Source of the DNA: W-Chloroflexi-9 sp045863195 | Lineage (GTDB): Bacteria > Chloroflexota > Dehalococcoidia > UBA2979 | Assembly (NCBI GenBank): GCA_045863195.1 | Contig: BTUI01000013.1 | Span: 1-64,000 of the forward strand | Direction of reading: 5' to 3' | DNA: 64,000 bases | Shown: positions 16,396 through 25,308 of the stretch, in pieces | How positions within the stretch are numbered: position 1 is the first letter of the stretch | Layout: each line of letters opens with the position of its first letter | The notes under the pieces: model-generated | Seen by the model: only the letters and a program-made list of their open reading frames with translations | Database searches by the model: none | What the model was told of the DNA's origin: nothing | Program-made: the position numbers and the translations under genes

Positions 16396-17716
16396 GGCCA
16401 CGCTGGCCCCCGACCTGCGGCGTTACCGCGCCCTGGTGGAATCCGCCGGCGCCATGCGCATCGAGGGGCGCGTGCGCGAGATCACCGGCCTCCTCGCGGA
16501 GGTCGAGGGTGTCCCCGGACGCCTCGGCGAGATGTGCCGCATCGAGCCGGCGGACGGTGCACCGATCGACGCAGAGGTCGTGGGCTTCCGTGGTGAGCGC
16601 GCGCTCGTGATGCCGCTGGGCGACCTGCGCGGCGTACAGGCCGGTGCGCGTGTCGTCGCGCAGGGCGGCCTGCTCACGGTCCCGGTGGGGCCGGAGGTGC
16701 TGGGCCGGGTGCTCGATGGCCTCGGCCGGCCGATCGATGGACGCGGGCCCGTGCTGGCCGCGCACCGCCAGCCGCGCGCCGGCGGTTCACCGCACGTCCT
16801 GCAGCGCAGCACGATCTCGCAGCCGCTCTCCACGGGCGTGCGGGCGATCGACGGGATGCTCACGTGCGGCCTTGGCCAGCGCATTGGCATCCTCGCCGGT
16901 TCCGGTGTCGGCAAGAGCACCGTGCTCTCGATGATCGCCCGGAACGCCTCGACTGATGTGAACGTGATCGCGCTGATCGGTGAGCGCGGGCGCGAGGTGC
17001 GCGAGTTCATCGACCACAACCTGGGCCCGGAGGGCCTCGCGCGGAGCGTCGTCGTCGTCTCGACCTCGGACGAGCCCGCGCCGCTGCGGCTGAACGCCGC
17101 GTGGGTGGCGACGACGATCGCGGAGGAGTTCCGGAGCGCGGGGCTGCACGTCACGCTGATGATGGACTCGGTCACGCGCTTCGCGATGGCCCAGCGTGAG
17201 ATCGGTCTCGCCCTCGGTGAGCCGCCGGCGATGAAGGGGTACACGCCCTCCGTCTTCGCGCAGATGGCCCGCCTGCTCGAGCGCGCCGGCACCGGCGCGG
17301 ACGGCACGATCACGGCGTTCTACACGGTGCTCGTGGAGTCGGACGACCTGAGCGAGCCGGTGACGGACACCGTCCGAGGCACGCTGGACGGCCACATCGT
17401 CCTTTCGCGGGAGGTGGCGGCGCAGAACCACTACCCGGCGATCGACGTGCTCCAGTCCGTCTCCCGCGTGATGCCCTCGATCACCACGCGCGAACACCGC
17501 GATCACGCATCGCACGCCCGCGACCTCCTCGCGCGCTACCAGCGCTCGCGCGACCTCGTGACCATCGGCGCGTACCAGCGCGGCACGGATGCGGCGCTGG
17601 ACGAGGCGCTGATGCGCCTGCCGGCGATCGAGGCGTTCCTGCGCCAGCGCCCCGACGAGCCGTCCCGCCTGGACGAGTCGATCCGTGCGCTCGCCGGCGC
17701 GCTGGGGGAGGTGTAG
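16385..17716 (+). CDS. fliI: Flagellum-specific ATPase FliI
   Basis: This 443-residue hexameric ATPase unloads chaperones and feeds the flagellar export gate. The F1-beta-like fold shows the Walker A motif GSGVGKST (residues 172-179), the Walker B region VTLMMDSVTRFA and the signature GEPPAMKGYTPSVFAQMARLLE. The protein has the usual length. It starts at GTG 16385, 11 nt inside fliH, so the two are coupled. Confidence 0.98.
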   Translation: MPPEATLAPDLRRYRALVESAGAMRIEGRVREITGLLAEVEGVPGRLGEMCRIEPADGAPIDAEVVGFRGERALVMPLGDLRGVQAGARVVAQGGLLTVPVGPEVLGRVLDGLGRPIDGRGPVLAAHRQPRAGGSPHVLQRSTISQPLSTGVRAIDGMLTCGLGQRIGILAGSGVGKSTVLSMIARNASTDVNVIALIGERGREVREFIDHNLGPEGLARSVVVVSTSDEPAPLRLNAAWVATTIAEEFRSAGLHVTLMMDSVTRFAMAQREIGLALGEPPAMKGYTPSVFAQMARLLERAGTGADGTITAFYTVLVESDDLSEPVTDTVRGTLDGHIVLSREVAAQNHYPAIDVLQSVSRVMPSITTREHRDHASHARDLLARYQRSRDLVTIGAYQRGTDAALDEALMRLPAIEAFLRQRPDEPSRLDESIRALAGALGEV

Positions 17717-17720
17717 CGCG

Positions 17721-18179
17721 ATGGCGATGCACCGGTTCCGCTTCGAGTCGCTGCTCGATCTCGCTCGCCAGCGGGAGGAGCAGCGCATGCGGGAGGTGGC
17801 CGCGCTGATCGCGCGCCAGCAGGCCGCGCAGGACCGGCTGGACGGCCTGGCCGCGCTGCGCGAGGAACTGACGGCGGGCCTGGCCGCGAACGCCGTGACC
17901 GGCGTCATGGATCCCGCGCGGTATGGCGAGACCGTCGCCTACATCGATCACCTCGGTACCGCGATGGCGGAGCAGGCGCAGGTGGTGCAGGCGGCAGCCG
18001 CCGAGGTGGAGACGGCCCGCCAGGCGCTGGTGGACGCACTCCAGGAGCGGCGGTCGCTCGAGATCCTCGAGGAGCGCGACGCCGCGGATGCGGCGCTGGC
18101 CGCGAGCCGTCGCGAGGACGGCCGTGTGGATGACCTGAACACGCAGCGCTTCGCGCGCCGCGGACAGGGAGGCGAGTGA
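17721..18179 (+). CDS. fliJ: Flagellar export protein FliJ
   Basis: The 152-residue coiled-coil protein fits FliJ, the stalk between FliI and the FlhA export gate. The N-terminal FRFESLLDLARQREEQRMREVA is the usual FliJ opening, and the rest is a long antiparallel coiled coil. The ATG at 17721 comes just after the fliI stop. Its TGA overlaps the flgB ATG (TGATG). Confidence 0.9.
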   Translation: MAMHRFRFESLLDLARQREEQRMREVAALIARQQAAQDRLDGLAALREELTAGLAANAVTGVMDPARYGETVAYIDHLGTAMAEQAQVVQAAAAEVETARQALVDALQERRSLEILEERDAADAALAASRREDGRVDDLNTQRFARRGQGGE

Positions 18180-18583
18180 TGCTGGGCCAGATCTTCGCGG
18201 GGTCGTTCTCGGTTGCGCGGCAGGCGCTGGACGGCCTCAGCCGCCGCCAGGACGCCATCGCCTCGAACGTCGCGAACATCGACACCCCGGGATACCAGCG
18301 GCGCGAGGTGACCTTCGAGGACGCGCTGATGCAGCGGCTCGGCACGGGTACGACGCCGCTGCGCGTGACGGATGCGCGGCACATCGCGGCGCCGTCTGGC
18401 GGATCGCCCTCGGACGGCGCGGTGCGCGAGCGGGACGTGGTGTCCTCCCGGAACGACGCGAACACGGTGAGCATCGACGAGGAGATGTTGCTCCTCGCGG
18501 AGACGCAGTTGCGGTACCAGGCGCTCACGCAGGGCGTGGGCCGGCGGCTGTCCACGCTGCGGACGGTGATCCGCGGCGGCTAG
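18179..18583 (+). CDS. flgB: Flagellar proximal rod protein FlgB
   Basis: This 134-residue rod protein has the N-terminal motif RQDAIASNVANIDTPGYQRREVTFEDAL, typical of flagellar axial proteins, and a C-terminal helix with LAETQLRYQALTQ. It is exported through the type III gate and forms the base of the drive shaft. AGGGAGG lies 6 nt before the ATG at 18179; a GTG directly before it (18176) is in frame. In Bacillus flgB heads the operon; here it follows fliJ. Confidence 0.96.
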   Translation: MLGQIFAGSFSVARQALDGLSRRQDAIASNVANIDTPGYQRREVTFEDALMQRLGTGTTPLRVTDARHIAAPSGGSPSDGAVRERDVVSSRNDANTVSIDEEMLLLAETQLRYQALTQGVGRRLSTLRTVIRGG

Positions 18584-18606
18584 CCGCGGACGGAAGGAGG
18601 GCTCGC

Positions 18607-19050
18607 ATGGGCCTGATCAGTAGCCTGCGCATCTCCACCAGCGCGCTGCTCGCACAGCGGCTGCGCATGGACGTGATCGCGAACAACGTGGCGAACGTGA
18701 ACTCCACCCGCGGCGAGGATGGACTGCCGTATCGCCGCCAGTCCGTGCTGTTCCGCGCGCAGGGGGCGACCTCCTCCTTCGGCGACATCCTGGGCCGCGC
18801 GACCGGATCCAGCCGCCCCGGCGGCGTGGAGGTGGCGAGCATCCACCAGGACACCTCCGCGCCGAGGAAGGTGCAGGATCCGACGCACCCGGACGCGGAC
18901 GCGGAGGGCTACGTGTACCTCCCGAACATCGACGTGACCGCCGAGATGACGGACCTGGTCGGCGCATCGCGTGCGTACCAGGCCTCCGTGACCGTCATCA
19001 ACGCGACGAAGGCGATCGCGCAGAGCGCGCTGGAGATCGGCCGCCGCTAA
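18607..19050 (+). CDS. flgC: Flagellar proximal rod protein FlgC
   Basis: The 147-residue FlgC carries the axial N-terminal motif MDVIANNVANVNSTRGEDGLPYRRQ and the C-terminal DLVGASRAYQASVTVINATK helix. It stacks on FlgB in the rod. It is preceded by a GGAAGGAGG site and is separated from flgB by 23 nt. Confidence 0.96.
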   Translation: MGLISSLRISTSALLAQRLRMDVIANNVANVNSTRGEDGLPYRRQSVLFRAQGATSSFGDILGRATGSSRPGGVEVASIHQDTSAPRKVQDPTHPDADAEGYVYLPNIDVTAEMTDLVGASRAYQASVTVINATKAIAQSALEIGRR

Positions 19051-19079
19051 TCGCGCGGCCGGCCTGAAGGGGCCCTGAC

Positions 19080-19379
19080 ATGGCAATCAGCGGGATTCCC
19101 GGCATCAGCGGGATCGATGCCCTCGGCGCGTCCGGCGGCGTCGGTGGGGTGGGGGCGGCGAAGGAAGGCGGCAACGCCTTCTCGGACCTGCTCGCTTCGC
19201 TCGGCACCGCCTCCGCGGAGGCGGACCGCGCCGTGGCGGACATGGCCGTGGGCGGCGACCGCGAGCTGCACGATGCCGTGCTGTCCGTGGAGATGGAGTC
19301 CGTCGCCTTCGACCTGGCGGTGCAGATCCGTAATCGGTTGGTCGAGGCATATTCAGAGATTTTCCGGATGCAGGTCTGA
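19080..19379 (+). CDS. fliE: Flagellar hook-basal body protein FliE
   Basis: The 99-residue FliE joins the MS ring to the rod. The conserved C-terminal part, HDAVLSVEMESVAFDLAVQIRNRLVEAYSEIFRMQ, is typical. The first 40 residues are Gly/Ala-rich. It lies 29 nt after flgC, keeping the flgB-flgC-fliE trio together. Confidence 0.94.
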   Translation: MAISGIPGISGIDALGASGGVGGVGAAKEGGNAFSDLLASLGTASAEADRAVADMAVGGDRELHDAVLSVEMESVAFDLAVQIRNRLVEAYSEIFRMQV

Positions 19380-19451
19380 CCGCATCACGCGCACGCTGGT
19401 GACGCACACGGGATGACGCCCGCCACCGGTGCGGGCTGAGAGGACCAGGAC

Positions 19452-20834
19452 GTGGTGACCGCAGCACTGGCACCGGGGCTGATGACCGCCCCGGCGTCGC
19501 CTGCGGCGAACGCACCCCCGGGAGGACCGCCGGCACCGGCCGGCCCGGCCGGGACGTTCGCAGCGCTGCTGGCCGCGGTGAACGCGGCAACGCAGCCAGG
19601 CGGCGAGCCCGCCGCACCGCCGGGGGGCGGTGTGTCGGGGCAGTCACCGGACATGGACGCGCTGATGGCGCTGCTGGAGGGACTCACTGCCACGCCGCCC
19701 GGCGAGGAGATGGCCGGACTGACCGATTCGACCCAGACCATGCCTCTGCTGGACCGCCCCGCGGGGGTGGAGGCACTACCGACCGGGACTGAGCCCGGAT
19801 CTGCCGCCCTGGAGGCGTTGATGGCCGCGCTGTTGCTGGCCCGTCCGCAGCCCGTCCCCACCGAGGAGCACTCGCTCCCCGGCGGTGACCTGGTGCTGCT
19901 CGACGTGACGGCGGCGTCCGCGGCGGTCGCCTCGATGACGGCCGACACGACCGAGGTCACGCAGCCGCTGGCGACGGCCGTGTCGCTCGCGACGCCGGAT
20001 GCCGGTGACGTGCCGGCCTCGGTGATCGCGCAGGCGGCCGCCGTTGCGGATGCGGCGATGGAGGCGAACGCGCCGGCCGATGAGGCAGGCGTGGAACCGG
20101 CGGTGTTGCTGAACGCGTACCGTCCGACGACCTCGGACGGCACGCCGAAAGCGGCGATGTCCGACGCGCTCGAGGCGGACGGCGTGATGTCGCGGCTGAC
20201 GGCGCCGCCGGACAGTGACGCCTCGGCGTCCGCGTCCGAAGCGGCGACCGCGCACCTCGAACCGGAGACGGTCGAGGTGCGGAGTCAGCCCTCGGGCGGC
20301 GATCGCACGGCCAACGTCGTGCCGGTGACGCCGCAGGTGGCACCCGCTGACACGGCGATACGGGCCGAGCCCGTCGTCCGCGCCGTGCCGGCCGCGAATG
20401 CGCCGGTGGAGGTGGCGGAGACCGTGACCGCGGCGGTGATCAACGGCGACGCCGAGGTGCACCTGCGCCTCGACCCGCCGGACCTGGGCACGCTGGACGT
20501 GCACATCGAACGGCAGGACGGCGCGATCCGGATCCGCGTGGAGGCGTCACAGGCATCCTCGCGGGAGGTGATCGAGCGGGCGCTACCGGCGCTGCAGCAG
20601 GCGTTGGAGTCGCGCGACCTTCGGGTTGAGCGGCTGGAGGTCCGGTCGATGTCCGAGTCCGCCTCCGGGCGGTCGATGACGGACCAGGGCGGCCAGTTCG
20701 GCCGCGGCGGGCAGCCGTCGCAGCAGGACGGGACGCCGGAGTGGTCGCCGGTCGCGGCGATCGAGGGCGTCCGTCGTGACGCCGCGCAGCGTCCGGTCGG
20801 GCAGCCCTCGGGCGGCCTGGACGTGATGGCGTAG
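19452..20834 (+). CDS. fliK: Flagellar hook-length control protein FliK
   Basis: The 460-residue protein has the FliK plan: a long, low-complexity Pro/Ala/Thr-rich ruler (about residues 1-310), then the compact FliK C-terminal domain (about 325-410) with VHLRLDPPDLGTLDVHIE and VEASQASSREVIERALPAL. That domain switches FlhB export specificity from hook to filament. The sequence of the ruler is not conserved. GTG start at 19452 after an AGGACCAGGA site. It is coupled closely to flgD (9 nt). Confidence 0.92.
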   Translation: MVTAALAPGLMTAPASPAANAPPGGPPAPAGPAGTFAALLAAVNAATQPGGEPAAPPGGGVSGQSPDMDALMALLEGLTATPPGEEMAGLTDSTQTMPLLDRPAGVEALPTGTEPGSAALEALMAALLLARPQPVPTEEHSLPGGDLVLLDVTAASAAVASMTADTTEVTQPLATAVSLATPDAGDVPASVIAQAAAVADAAMEANAPADEAGVEPAVLLNAYRPTTSDGTPKAAMSDALEADGVMSRLTAPPDSDASASASEAATAHLEPETVEVRSQPSGGDRTANVVPVTPQVAPADTAIRAEPVVRAVPAANAPVEVAETVTAAVINGDAEVHLRLDPPDLGTLDVHIERQDGAIRIRVEASQASSREVIERALPALQQALESRDLRVERLEVRSMSESASGRSMTDQGGQFGRGGQPSQQDGTPEWSPVAAIEGVRRDAAQRPVGQPSGGLDVMA

Positions 20835-20843
20835 GAGGCCGGG

Positions 20844-21287
20844 ATGGTCAGCATCAACAACATCGGCAAGACGCTGGAAGACGCCACCATCCCGGTGTCG
20901 CAGCGCACCACCACACGCGACCTGGGTCAGCAGGACTTCCTGAAGATCATGATCGAGCAGTTGAAGGGCCAGAACCCGCTGGAAGGCGGGGACTCCTCTG
21001 ACTTCTTCAACCAGATGGTGCAGTTCCAGTCGCTCGAGGCCATGCAGGCCATGACCAAGGCGATCACCCAGCTCACGGAGGTCAGCACGCTCGCCAACGC
21101 CGCCTCGCTCGTGGGGCGGGGGGTGTTCGCGCGTGTGCCGGCCGCCGAAGGGACGCCCGGGATGTTGCCCGGCCAGCCCGAGGACGTGGCCGGGACCGTG
21201 GTCAGTGTCTCCTTCGGCAGCACCGTCACGGTGCTGCTGGATAGCGGCCGCACGATCCCCGCCGACACGATCGTGGCGGTGGGGTGA
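20844..21287 (+). CDS. flgD: Hook cap / hook assembly protein FlgD
   Basis: The 147-residue FlgD shows the family's N-terminal signature LGQQDFLKIMIEQLKGQNPLEGGDSSDFFNQMVQFQSLEAM and a short beta-rich C-terminal domain. It is of the short FlgD type, without the extended Ig-like part of enteric homologues. It caps the growing hook. Its TGA overlaps the next ATG by one base. Confidence 0.95.
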   Translation: MVSINNIGKTLEDATIPVSQRTTTRDLGQQDFLKIMIEQLKGQNPLEGGDSSDFFNQMVQFQSLEAMQAMTKAITQLTEVSTLANAASLVGRGVFARVPAAEGTPGMLPGQPEDVAGTVVSVSFGSTVTVLLDSGRTIPADTIVAVG

Positions 21288-21646
21288 TGGCGTTCTCGGT
21301 GAACGGGCCGGGCGGCGCGTACGGCCTCGGCGGCGTCGATGCCGCGCGAGGTGCGACGCCAGCGCCGCGGGTGGAGGGGGACGGGTCGTTCGCGATCCAG
21401 TTCTCCCGGCACGCCTCCAAGCGGATCGAGGAACGCGGCCTGTCGCTGGATCCATCGCGCATGGCGCGGCTGGAGCAGGCGGTGGGCCAGGCGGAGGCGA
21501 AGGGGTCGAAGGACTCGCTGATCCTCCTGGATGAACTGGCGCTGGTGGTGAGCGTGCAGAACCGCACGGTGGTCACCGCCATGGACGAGCAGAGCCGGAA
21601 GGAGCACGTCTTCACGAACATCGACTCGGTCGTGATCGCGCCGTAA
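21287..21646 (+). CDS. Small flagellar operon protein (TIGR02530-like)
   Basis: The 119-residue protein matches the small family found between flgD and flgE/flgG in Gram-positive fla operons. The conserved core runs from FSRHASKRIEERG through LDELALVVSVQNRTVVTAMD to the final VFTNIDSVVIA. Its function has not been worked out, as far as I know; the location implies a part in hook assembly. An in-frame GTG lies directly before the ATG. Confidence 0.85.
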   Translation: MAFSVNGPGGAYGLGGVDAARGATPAPRVEGDGSFAIQFSRHASKRIEERGLSLDPSRMARLEQAVGQAEAKGSKDSLILLDELALVVSVQNRTVVTAMDEQSRKEHVFTNIDSVVIAP

Positions 21647-21705
21647 TCGCGAGAACCGTACGGGCGGCTGGACCTGTTCCAGGGGGTCGCCCGGCATCAG
21701 CCATC

Positions 21706-21761
21706 GCCCCACCTCGACATGGTGGGGCAAGCGACAGGGACGTCGCGTTGGGGTCACCCCC
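21706..21761 (+). other. Intergenic hairpins upstream of flgE
   Basis: The 148-nt gap before flgE holds an 8-bp stem, GCCCCACC/GGTGGGGC (21706-21713 with 21721-21728), and a GGGG-TCA-CCCC inverted repeat at 21750-21760. The second resembles the motility element, but no convincing -10 lies at the usual distance. flgE may be read from the fliF operon or from its own start. Confidence 0.35.
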
Positions 21762-21794
21762 TGACGAGGCCTCCGGGAACAGGATGACCCGACC

Positions 21795-23063
21795 ATGATG
21801 AAGGCCCTCTTTGCAGCCATTGCCGGCCTGCAGAACCACATCACGTACATGGACGTGGTGGGCAACAACATTGCGAACGTGAACACCCAGGGCTACAAGG
21901 CGAGCCGCGTCACCTTCCAGGACATGCTCACGCAGACGATCTCCGGCGCCAGCGCGCCCACCGAGGACCGCGGCGGCACCAACCCGCAGCAGGTCGGCCT
22001 CGGCATGAAGATCGGCGGCATCGACGTCATGCACACGCAGGGCTCGCTGCAGGCGACCGGCCGTTCGACCGACTTCGCCATCCAGGGCAGCGGCTTCTTC
22101 ATCGTGCGTGACGGTGCGCGCACCTTCTACACCCGTGACGGTGCGTTCGATGTGGCCGTCACCGGCGAGCTGGTGAACCCGACCAACGGCTTCAAGGTCC
22201 AGGGCTGGCGCGCCGACACGAACGGTGAGGTGGACATCAACGCCCCGCTGACCTCGATCATCGTGCCGATGGGCCAGGCGATCGCCGCCCAGGAGACGAC
22301 GCAGGTCACGATCACGGGCAACCTGAACTCGCAGGCCTCCTCGGTCGCGCCGGCGGACTCGTTCAGCACGACGATCGACGCGTACGACTCGCTGGGTGCG
22401 GCGCACCCGGTGACGCTGACCTACACCAAGACGGCGACGCCGAACGAGTGGAACGTCACGGCGACGTCCTCCGACCCGGCGGTGAGCGCGCTGGCCGTGG
22501 ACACCGGCGCCGGCGGCACCACGGTGCTGTTCGACGCCAACGGGCGCCGCACAACGCCGGCGCTGGGCACGCTCATGGAGATCGACGTGACGATGGCGGC
22601 CGCCTCCGGCGCCGGCAACTTCACGATGTCCGTGAACCAGGACTCGCTGACGCAGTTCGCCGGCCCCGGCACGGTCGCGCCGACGTTCAACAACGGTTTC
22701 TCGGCCGGCTCGCTCGTGTCGTTCTCGGTCGGCCCCGGTGGTGACATCACGGGCATCTTCTCGAACGGCACCACGCGGCCGCTGGGCCAGATCGCGATGG
22801 CGCAGTTCACCAACCCGGCCGGCCTGCAGCGCGCCGGCTCCAACAACTACGAGGCGACCTCCAACTCCGGCGTGCCGAGCATCGGCACCCCCGGCACCGG
22901 CGGCCGCGGCTCCATCGGCGCGGGCGTGCTGGAGGGCTCCAACACCGACCTGGCGCGGGAGTTCACCAACGTGGTGATCGCACAGCGCGGCTTCCAGGCC
23001 TCCAGCCGCATCATCTCCACGGCCGACCAGATGCTCGAAGGCCTGGTCAACCTGATCCGGTAA
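21795..23063 (+). CDS. flgE: Flagellar hook protein FlgE
   Basis: This 422-residue hook protein has the axial N-terminal motif (MKALFAAIAGLQNHITYMD and VGNNIANVNTQGYKASR), a central FlgE D2 domain beginning near residue 170 (QVTITGNLNSQ) and the C-terminal region EFTNVVIAQRGFQASSRII with a terminal coiled helix. It is the only hook/rod gene of the FlgE/F/G type in the window, so the distal rod gene flgG must lie elsewhere. A long hairpin follows the stop. Confidence 0.96.
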   Translation: MMKALFAAIAGLQNHITYMDVVGNNIANVNTQGYKASRVTFQDMLTQTISGASAPTEDRGGTNPQQVGLGMKIGGIDVMHTQGSLQATGRSTDFAIQGSGFFIVRDGARTFYTRDGAFDVAVTGELVNPTNGFKVQGWRADTNGEVDINAPLTSIIVPMGQAIAAQETTQVTITGNLNSQASSVAPADSFSTTIDAYDSLGAAHPVTLTYTKTATPNEWNVTATSSDPAVSALAVDTGAGGTTVLFDANGRRTTPALGTLMEIDVTMAAASGAGNFTMSVNQDSLTQFAGPGTVAPTFNNGFSAGSLVSFSVGPGGDITGIFSNGTTRPLGQIAMAQFTNPAGLQRAGSNNYEATSNSGVPSIGTPGTGGRGSIGAGVLEGSNTDLAREFTNVVIAQRGFQASSRIISTADQMLEGLVNLIR

Positions 23064-23064
23064 T

Positions 23065-23124
23065 CGTGACGGAATCGACACCGGACGCCGCCTTCAGTGC
23101 GCGGGTCCGGTGTCGATGATCACG
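23065..23124 (+). terminator. Long hairpin after flgE
   Basis: A 13-bp stem (23074-23086 with 23105-23117) is extended by an outer 5-bp stem (23065-23069 with 23120-23124), with an 18-nt loop. No T run follows. It marks the end of the first motility block. Confidence 0.6.
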
Positions 23125-23179
23125 AGGCGGGAGTCTACCCACCGGGGGTGTGCGTCCCGCGACCGTGAGAGAGGACTGC

Positions 23180-24319
23180 ATGGCGGGCCACCTGCCGGAC
23201 TCGTACGGGCGTCTTGCCTCGTTCGCGCACCGCTACGCCCCGGGGGCGGCGGTGTACGAGCAGGGTGCCTCGCTCGATCGGTTCTTCGTGGTCCTCCGTG
23301 GCCGGCTGGACTTCGAGGTCGTCGCTGAAGACGGCGACCCGGAGGTGGTGGCGCAGGCGTGGCCGGGCGATGTCGCCGGTCACGTCGCCGCGTTCACCGG
23401 CCGCCCGACCTCCGCCACCGCGCGCGCCTCCGGCGAGTCCGTCATCATCGCCGTCCCCGTCGACCGCGCCCTGGAGGTGTTCCGGGAGGCGCCGGAGATC
23501 GCGATGCTCCTGATCCGCTCCTTCGCGGAACCGGACCGCGCGCGGGCGGTGCCGGCCGAGCCTGAACTGCCGCCCGACCCGACCGGCGACACCGGCGAGG
23601 TGATCCGCGTGCCGGGCGAAGTGGACGAGAACTTCTTCTTCCTGGACACCGCGACCTGCCCCGTGGACGGGACGCGCTTCGAGTTCGTCCGCGTCCGCAC
23701 GCGCGCCGTGCGGCCCGCCGCCCGCGACACGGACTTCCACGTCCGGTACTCCTCGATCGACCCCACCCGCTACTCGGTGGTCGTCTGCCCGGTCTGCGGC
23801 TACGCCGCGTACCTGGACGACTTCGACTCGGTCGATGACGAGGCGCGGGTGCGCCTCTGGTCCGACCGGGAGGCAAGGATCCCGTTGCTCGCTCGTCCCC
23901 TGCACGGCCCGCGTTCCGTGGAGGACGGCGTCACCGTGCTCGACCTCGCGATCCGCTGCTACCACCTGCGGAACGCCGGCCCGGCGCGGGAGGCGGTGCT
24001 CTATCACCGTCGCGCCTGGGTGGAGCGCGAGCGCGACCAGTCTCACGCTGAGGCGGAGTGGCTCCGCCGCGCGCGCGAGGCGTATCGAGGCGCGTTCGAG
24101 CAGGACTCGCGCCTGACTGACGACTCCGCGTTGCGCGCCGCGTACCTGGTGGGCGATCTCTCGATCCGGCTCAACGAGCCGCACGAGGGGGCGCCGTGGC
24201 TGGAGACGGTGATCCGCCGCGCGGATGCGAAGTCTCAGTCCGGCCTCATCCGCATGTCGCGTGACCGGCTGCATGACGCGCGCGTGCTGCTGCGCGGCGG
24301 AGACCGCGCCGCTTCCTGA
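23180..24319 (+). CDS. Cyclic-nucleotide-binding-like domain fused to DUF2225
   Basis: The 379-residue protein joins two modules. Residues about 10-115 form a CRP-type cNMP-binding beta roll (ASLDRFFVVLRGRLDFEV, PGDVAGHVAAFTGRPTSATARA). The phosphate-binding arginine motif of true cNMP binders is not obvious, so ligand binding is uncertain. From residue 150 the protein fits DUF2225, with a CPVDGTRFEF pair and CPVCGYAAY giving a likely four-cysteine metal site. The C-terminus is helical and TPR-like. The start is ATG 23180 after GAGAGAGGA. It overlaps the next gene (ATGA). No DNA-binding domain is present, so it is not a CRP-type regulator. Confidence 0.75.
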   Translation: MAGHLPDSYGRLASFAHRYAPGAAVYEQGASLDRFFVVLRGRLDFEVVAEDGDPEVVAQAWPGDVAGHVAAFTGRPTSATARASGESVIIAVPVDRALEVFREAPEIAMLLIRSFAEPDRARAVPAEPELPPDPTGDTGEVIRVPGEVDENFFFLDTATCPVDGTRFEFVRVRTRAVRPAARDTDFHVRYSSIDPTRYSVVVCPVCGYAAYLDDFDSVDDEARVRLWSDREARIPLLARPLHGPRSVEDGVTVLDLAIRCYHLRNAGPAREAVLYHRRAWVERERDQSHAEAEWLRRAREAYRGAFEQDSRLTDDSALRAAYLVGDLSIRLNEPHEGAPWLETVIRRADAKSQSGLIRMSRDRLHDARVLLRGGDRAAS

Positions 24320-25269
24320 TGCGTGCGTTGGGGGCAGCTGCGCGGGATGACCGCGTCGTCCTCGTCGCGGCCCTGATCGCCTTCGTGCTGCTGTCCGTGG
24401 CGCTACATCCGGTCGAGGCGCGCGAAGCCCCGCGTGACATGCTCGTCGTCGCCGACCTGCGCGGCGGCGCGCTCGTCCTCATCGACCCGACCGAGCCACA
24501 GTCGGCCCGCCGGATTCCGTTGCCGGGCGGGCCGCACGAGTTGCTGCGCCTCCCGGACGGCCGCGTGGCCGTCTCGCTGGAGCAGACCGGACAGGTCGCG
24601 ATCGTCGACCTCGCAACCGGCGAAGTGCGCGCGCACGCGGTGGGCGGCTACCCGCATGGCCTCGCGCTGGACCGCGCGGGTGCGCTGCTCGTGACCGACC
24701 GCGCCGCAGAGGCCGTACGCCGGTTCACGTTCGACCCGTGGGTGGAGCAGCCGTCGATCCCCGCCGCCGGCTGGCCGCACGCCGTGGTGGTCTCCGAGGC
24801 CGGCGAGGTGATCGTCGCGCTCGCCAGCGCCAGCGCGATCCAGGCGGGCCCGGTGCGCCTCGATGCGCCCGCGCTCTCCGAGACGGTGGCGATCGCCCCG
24901 GACGGCCGGATCGCGACAGCGGGGGCGATGGACGGCGTGGTCGCGGTGTTCGCGCCGGACGGGGCACTCCTCGACCGATATGAGGTCGGCGGCCGCCCGG
25001 TACGCGTCGCGTTCGATGCGACCGGCACCACGCTCGCGGTCGCGCTCTCCGCGGCCGGCGCGGTCGCGCTGATCGAGGGCGACACGGTACGCACGGTGCG
25101 CGTCGCGGGTGTGCCGGACGGGATCGCATTCTCCTCGGATGGCGCGCGCGTGTACGTGTCGGACGTGGCCGGCGGGTACGTGACGGCGGTGGACGTGCGC
25201 GCCGGGGCGGTGGCCGCGGTGATCGCGGTGGGTCAGGGGACGGGCGCGATCCTCGCGACGGCGGATTGA
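24319..25269 (+). CDS. Secreted YncE/NHL-type beta-propeller protein
   Basis: The 316-residue protein begins with a membrane/signal segment (about residues 14-35) and then repeats a four-stranded blade pattern (MLVVADLRGGALVLID, VAIVDLATGEVRAH, VYVSDVAGGYVTAVD), as in YncE, NHL or YVTN beta-propellers. Such proteins bind ligands or partner proteins outside the membrane; none can be named here. It is translationally coupled to the DUF2225 gene (TGATG at 24317-24321), which suggests they act together. Confidence 0.75.
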   Translation: MRALGAAARDDRVVLVAALIAFVLLSVALHPVEAREAPRDMLVVADLRGGALVLIDPTEPQSARRIPLPGGPHELLRLPDGRVAVSLEQTGQVAIVDLATGEVRAHAVGGYPHGLALDRAGALLVTDRAAEAVRRFTFDPWVEQPSIPAAGWPHAVVVSEAGEVIVALASASAIQAGPVRLDAPALSETVAIAPDGRIATAGAMDGVVAVFAPDGALLDRYEVGGRPVRVAFDATGTTLAVALSAAGAVALIEGDTVRTVRVAGVPDGIAFSSDGARVYVSDVAGGYVTAVDVRAGAVAAVIAVGQGTGAILATAD

Positions 25270-25283
25270 GCGGTCGCCTGTGC

Positions 25284-25289
25284 GATAAT
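25284..25289 (+). promoter_or_regulatory. -10 box (GATAAT) of the Cys-rich gene
   Basis: TGCGATAATCG lies 20 nt before the GTG start and is close to the TATAAT consensus. Confidence 0.5.
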
Positions 25290-25308
25290 CGAGGCTCCTC
25301 GTGTCTCG

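Noticed and set aside
19400..19451. TPP-riboswitch-like string (GTGCGGGCTGAGAGG) before fliK
   Set aside because: The second conserved half (CCTGATCTGG...) is missing, the segment is far too short and fliK is not a thiamine gene.
21750..21794. A GGGG-TCA-CCCCC copy of the motility element before flgE
   Set aside because: No acceptable -10 at 35-36 nt; the nearest GATGA string gives 33 and leaves almost no leader. Kept only as an intergenic hairpin.
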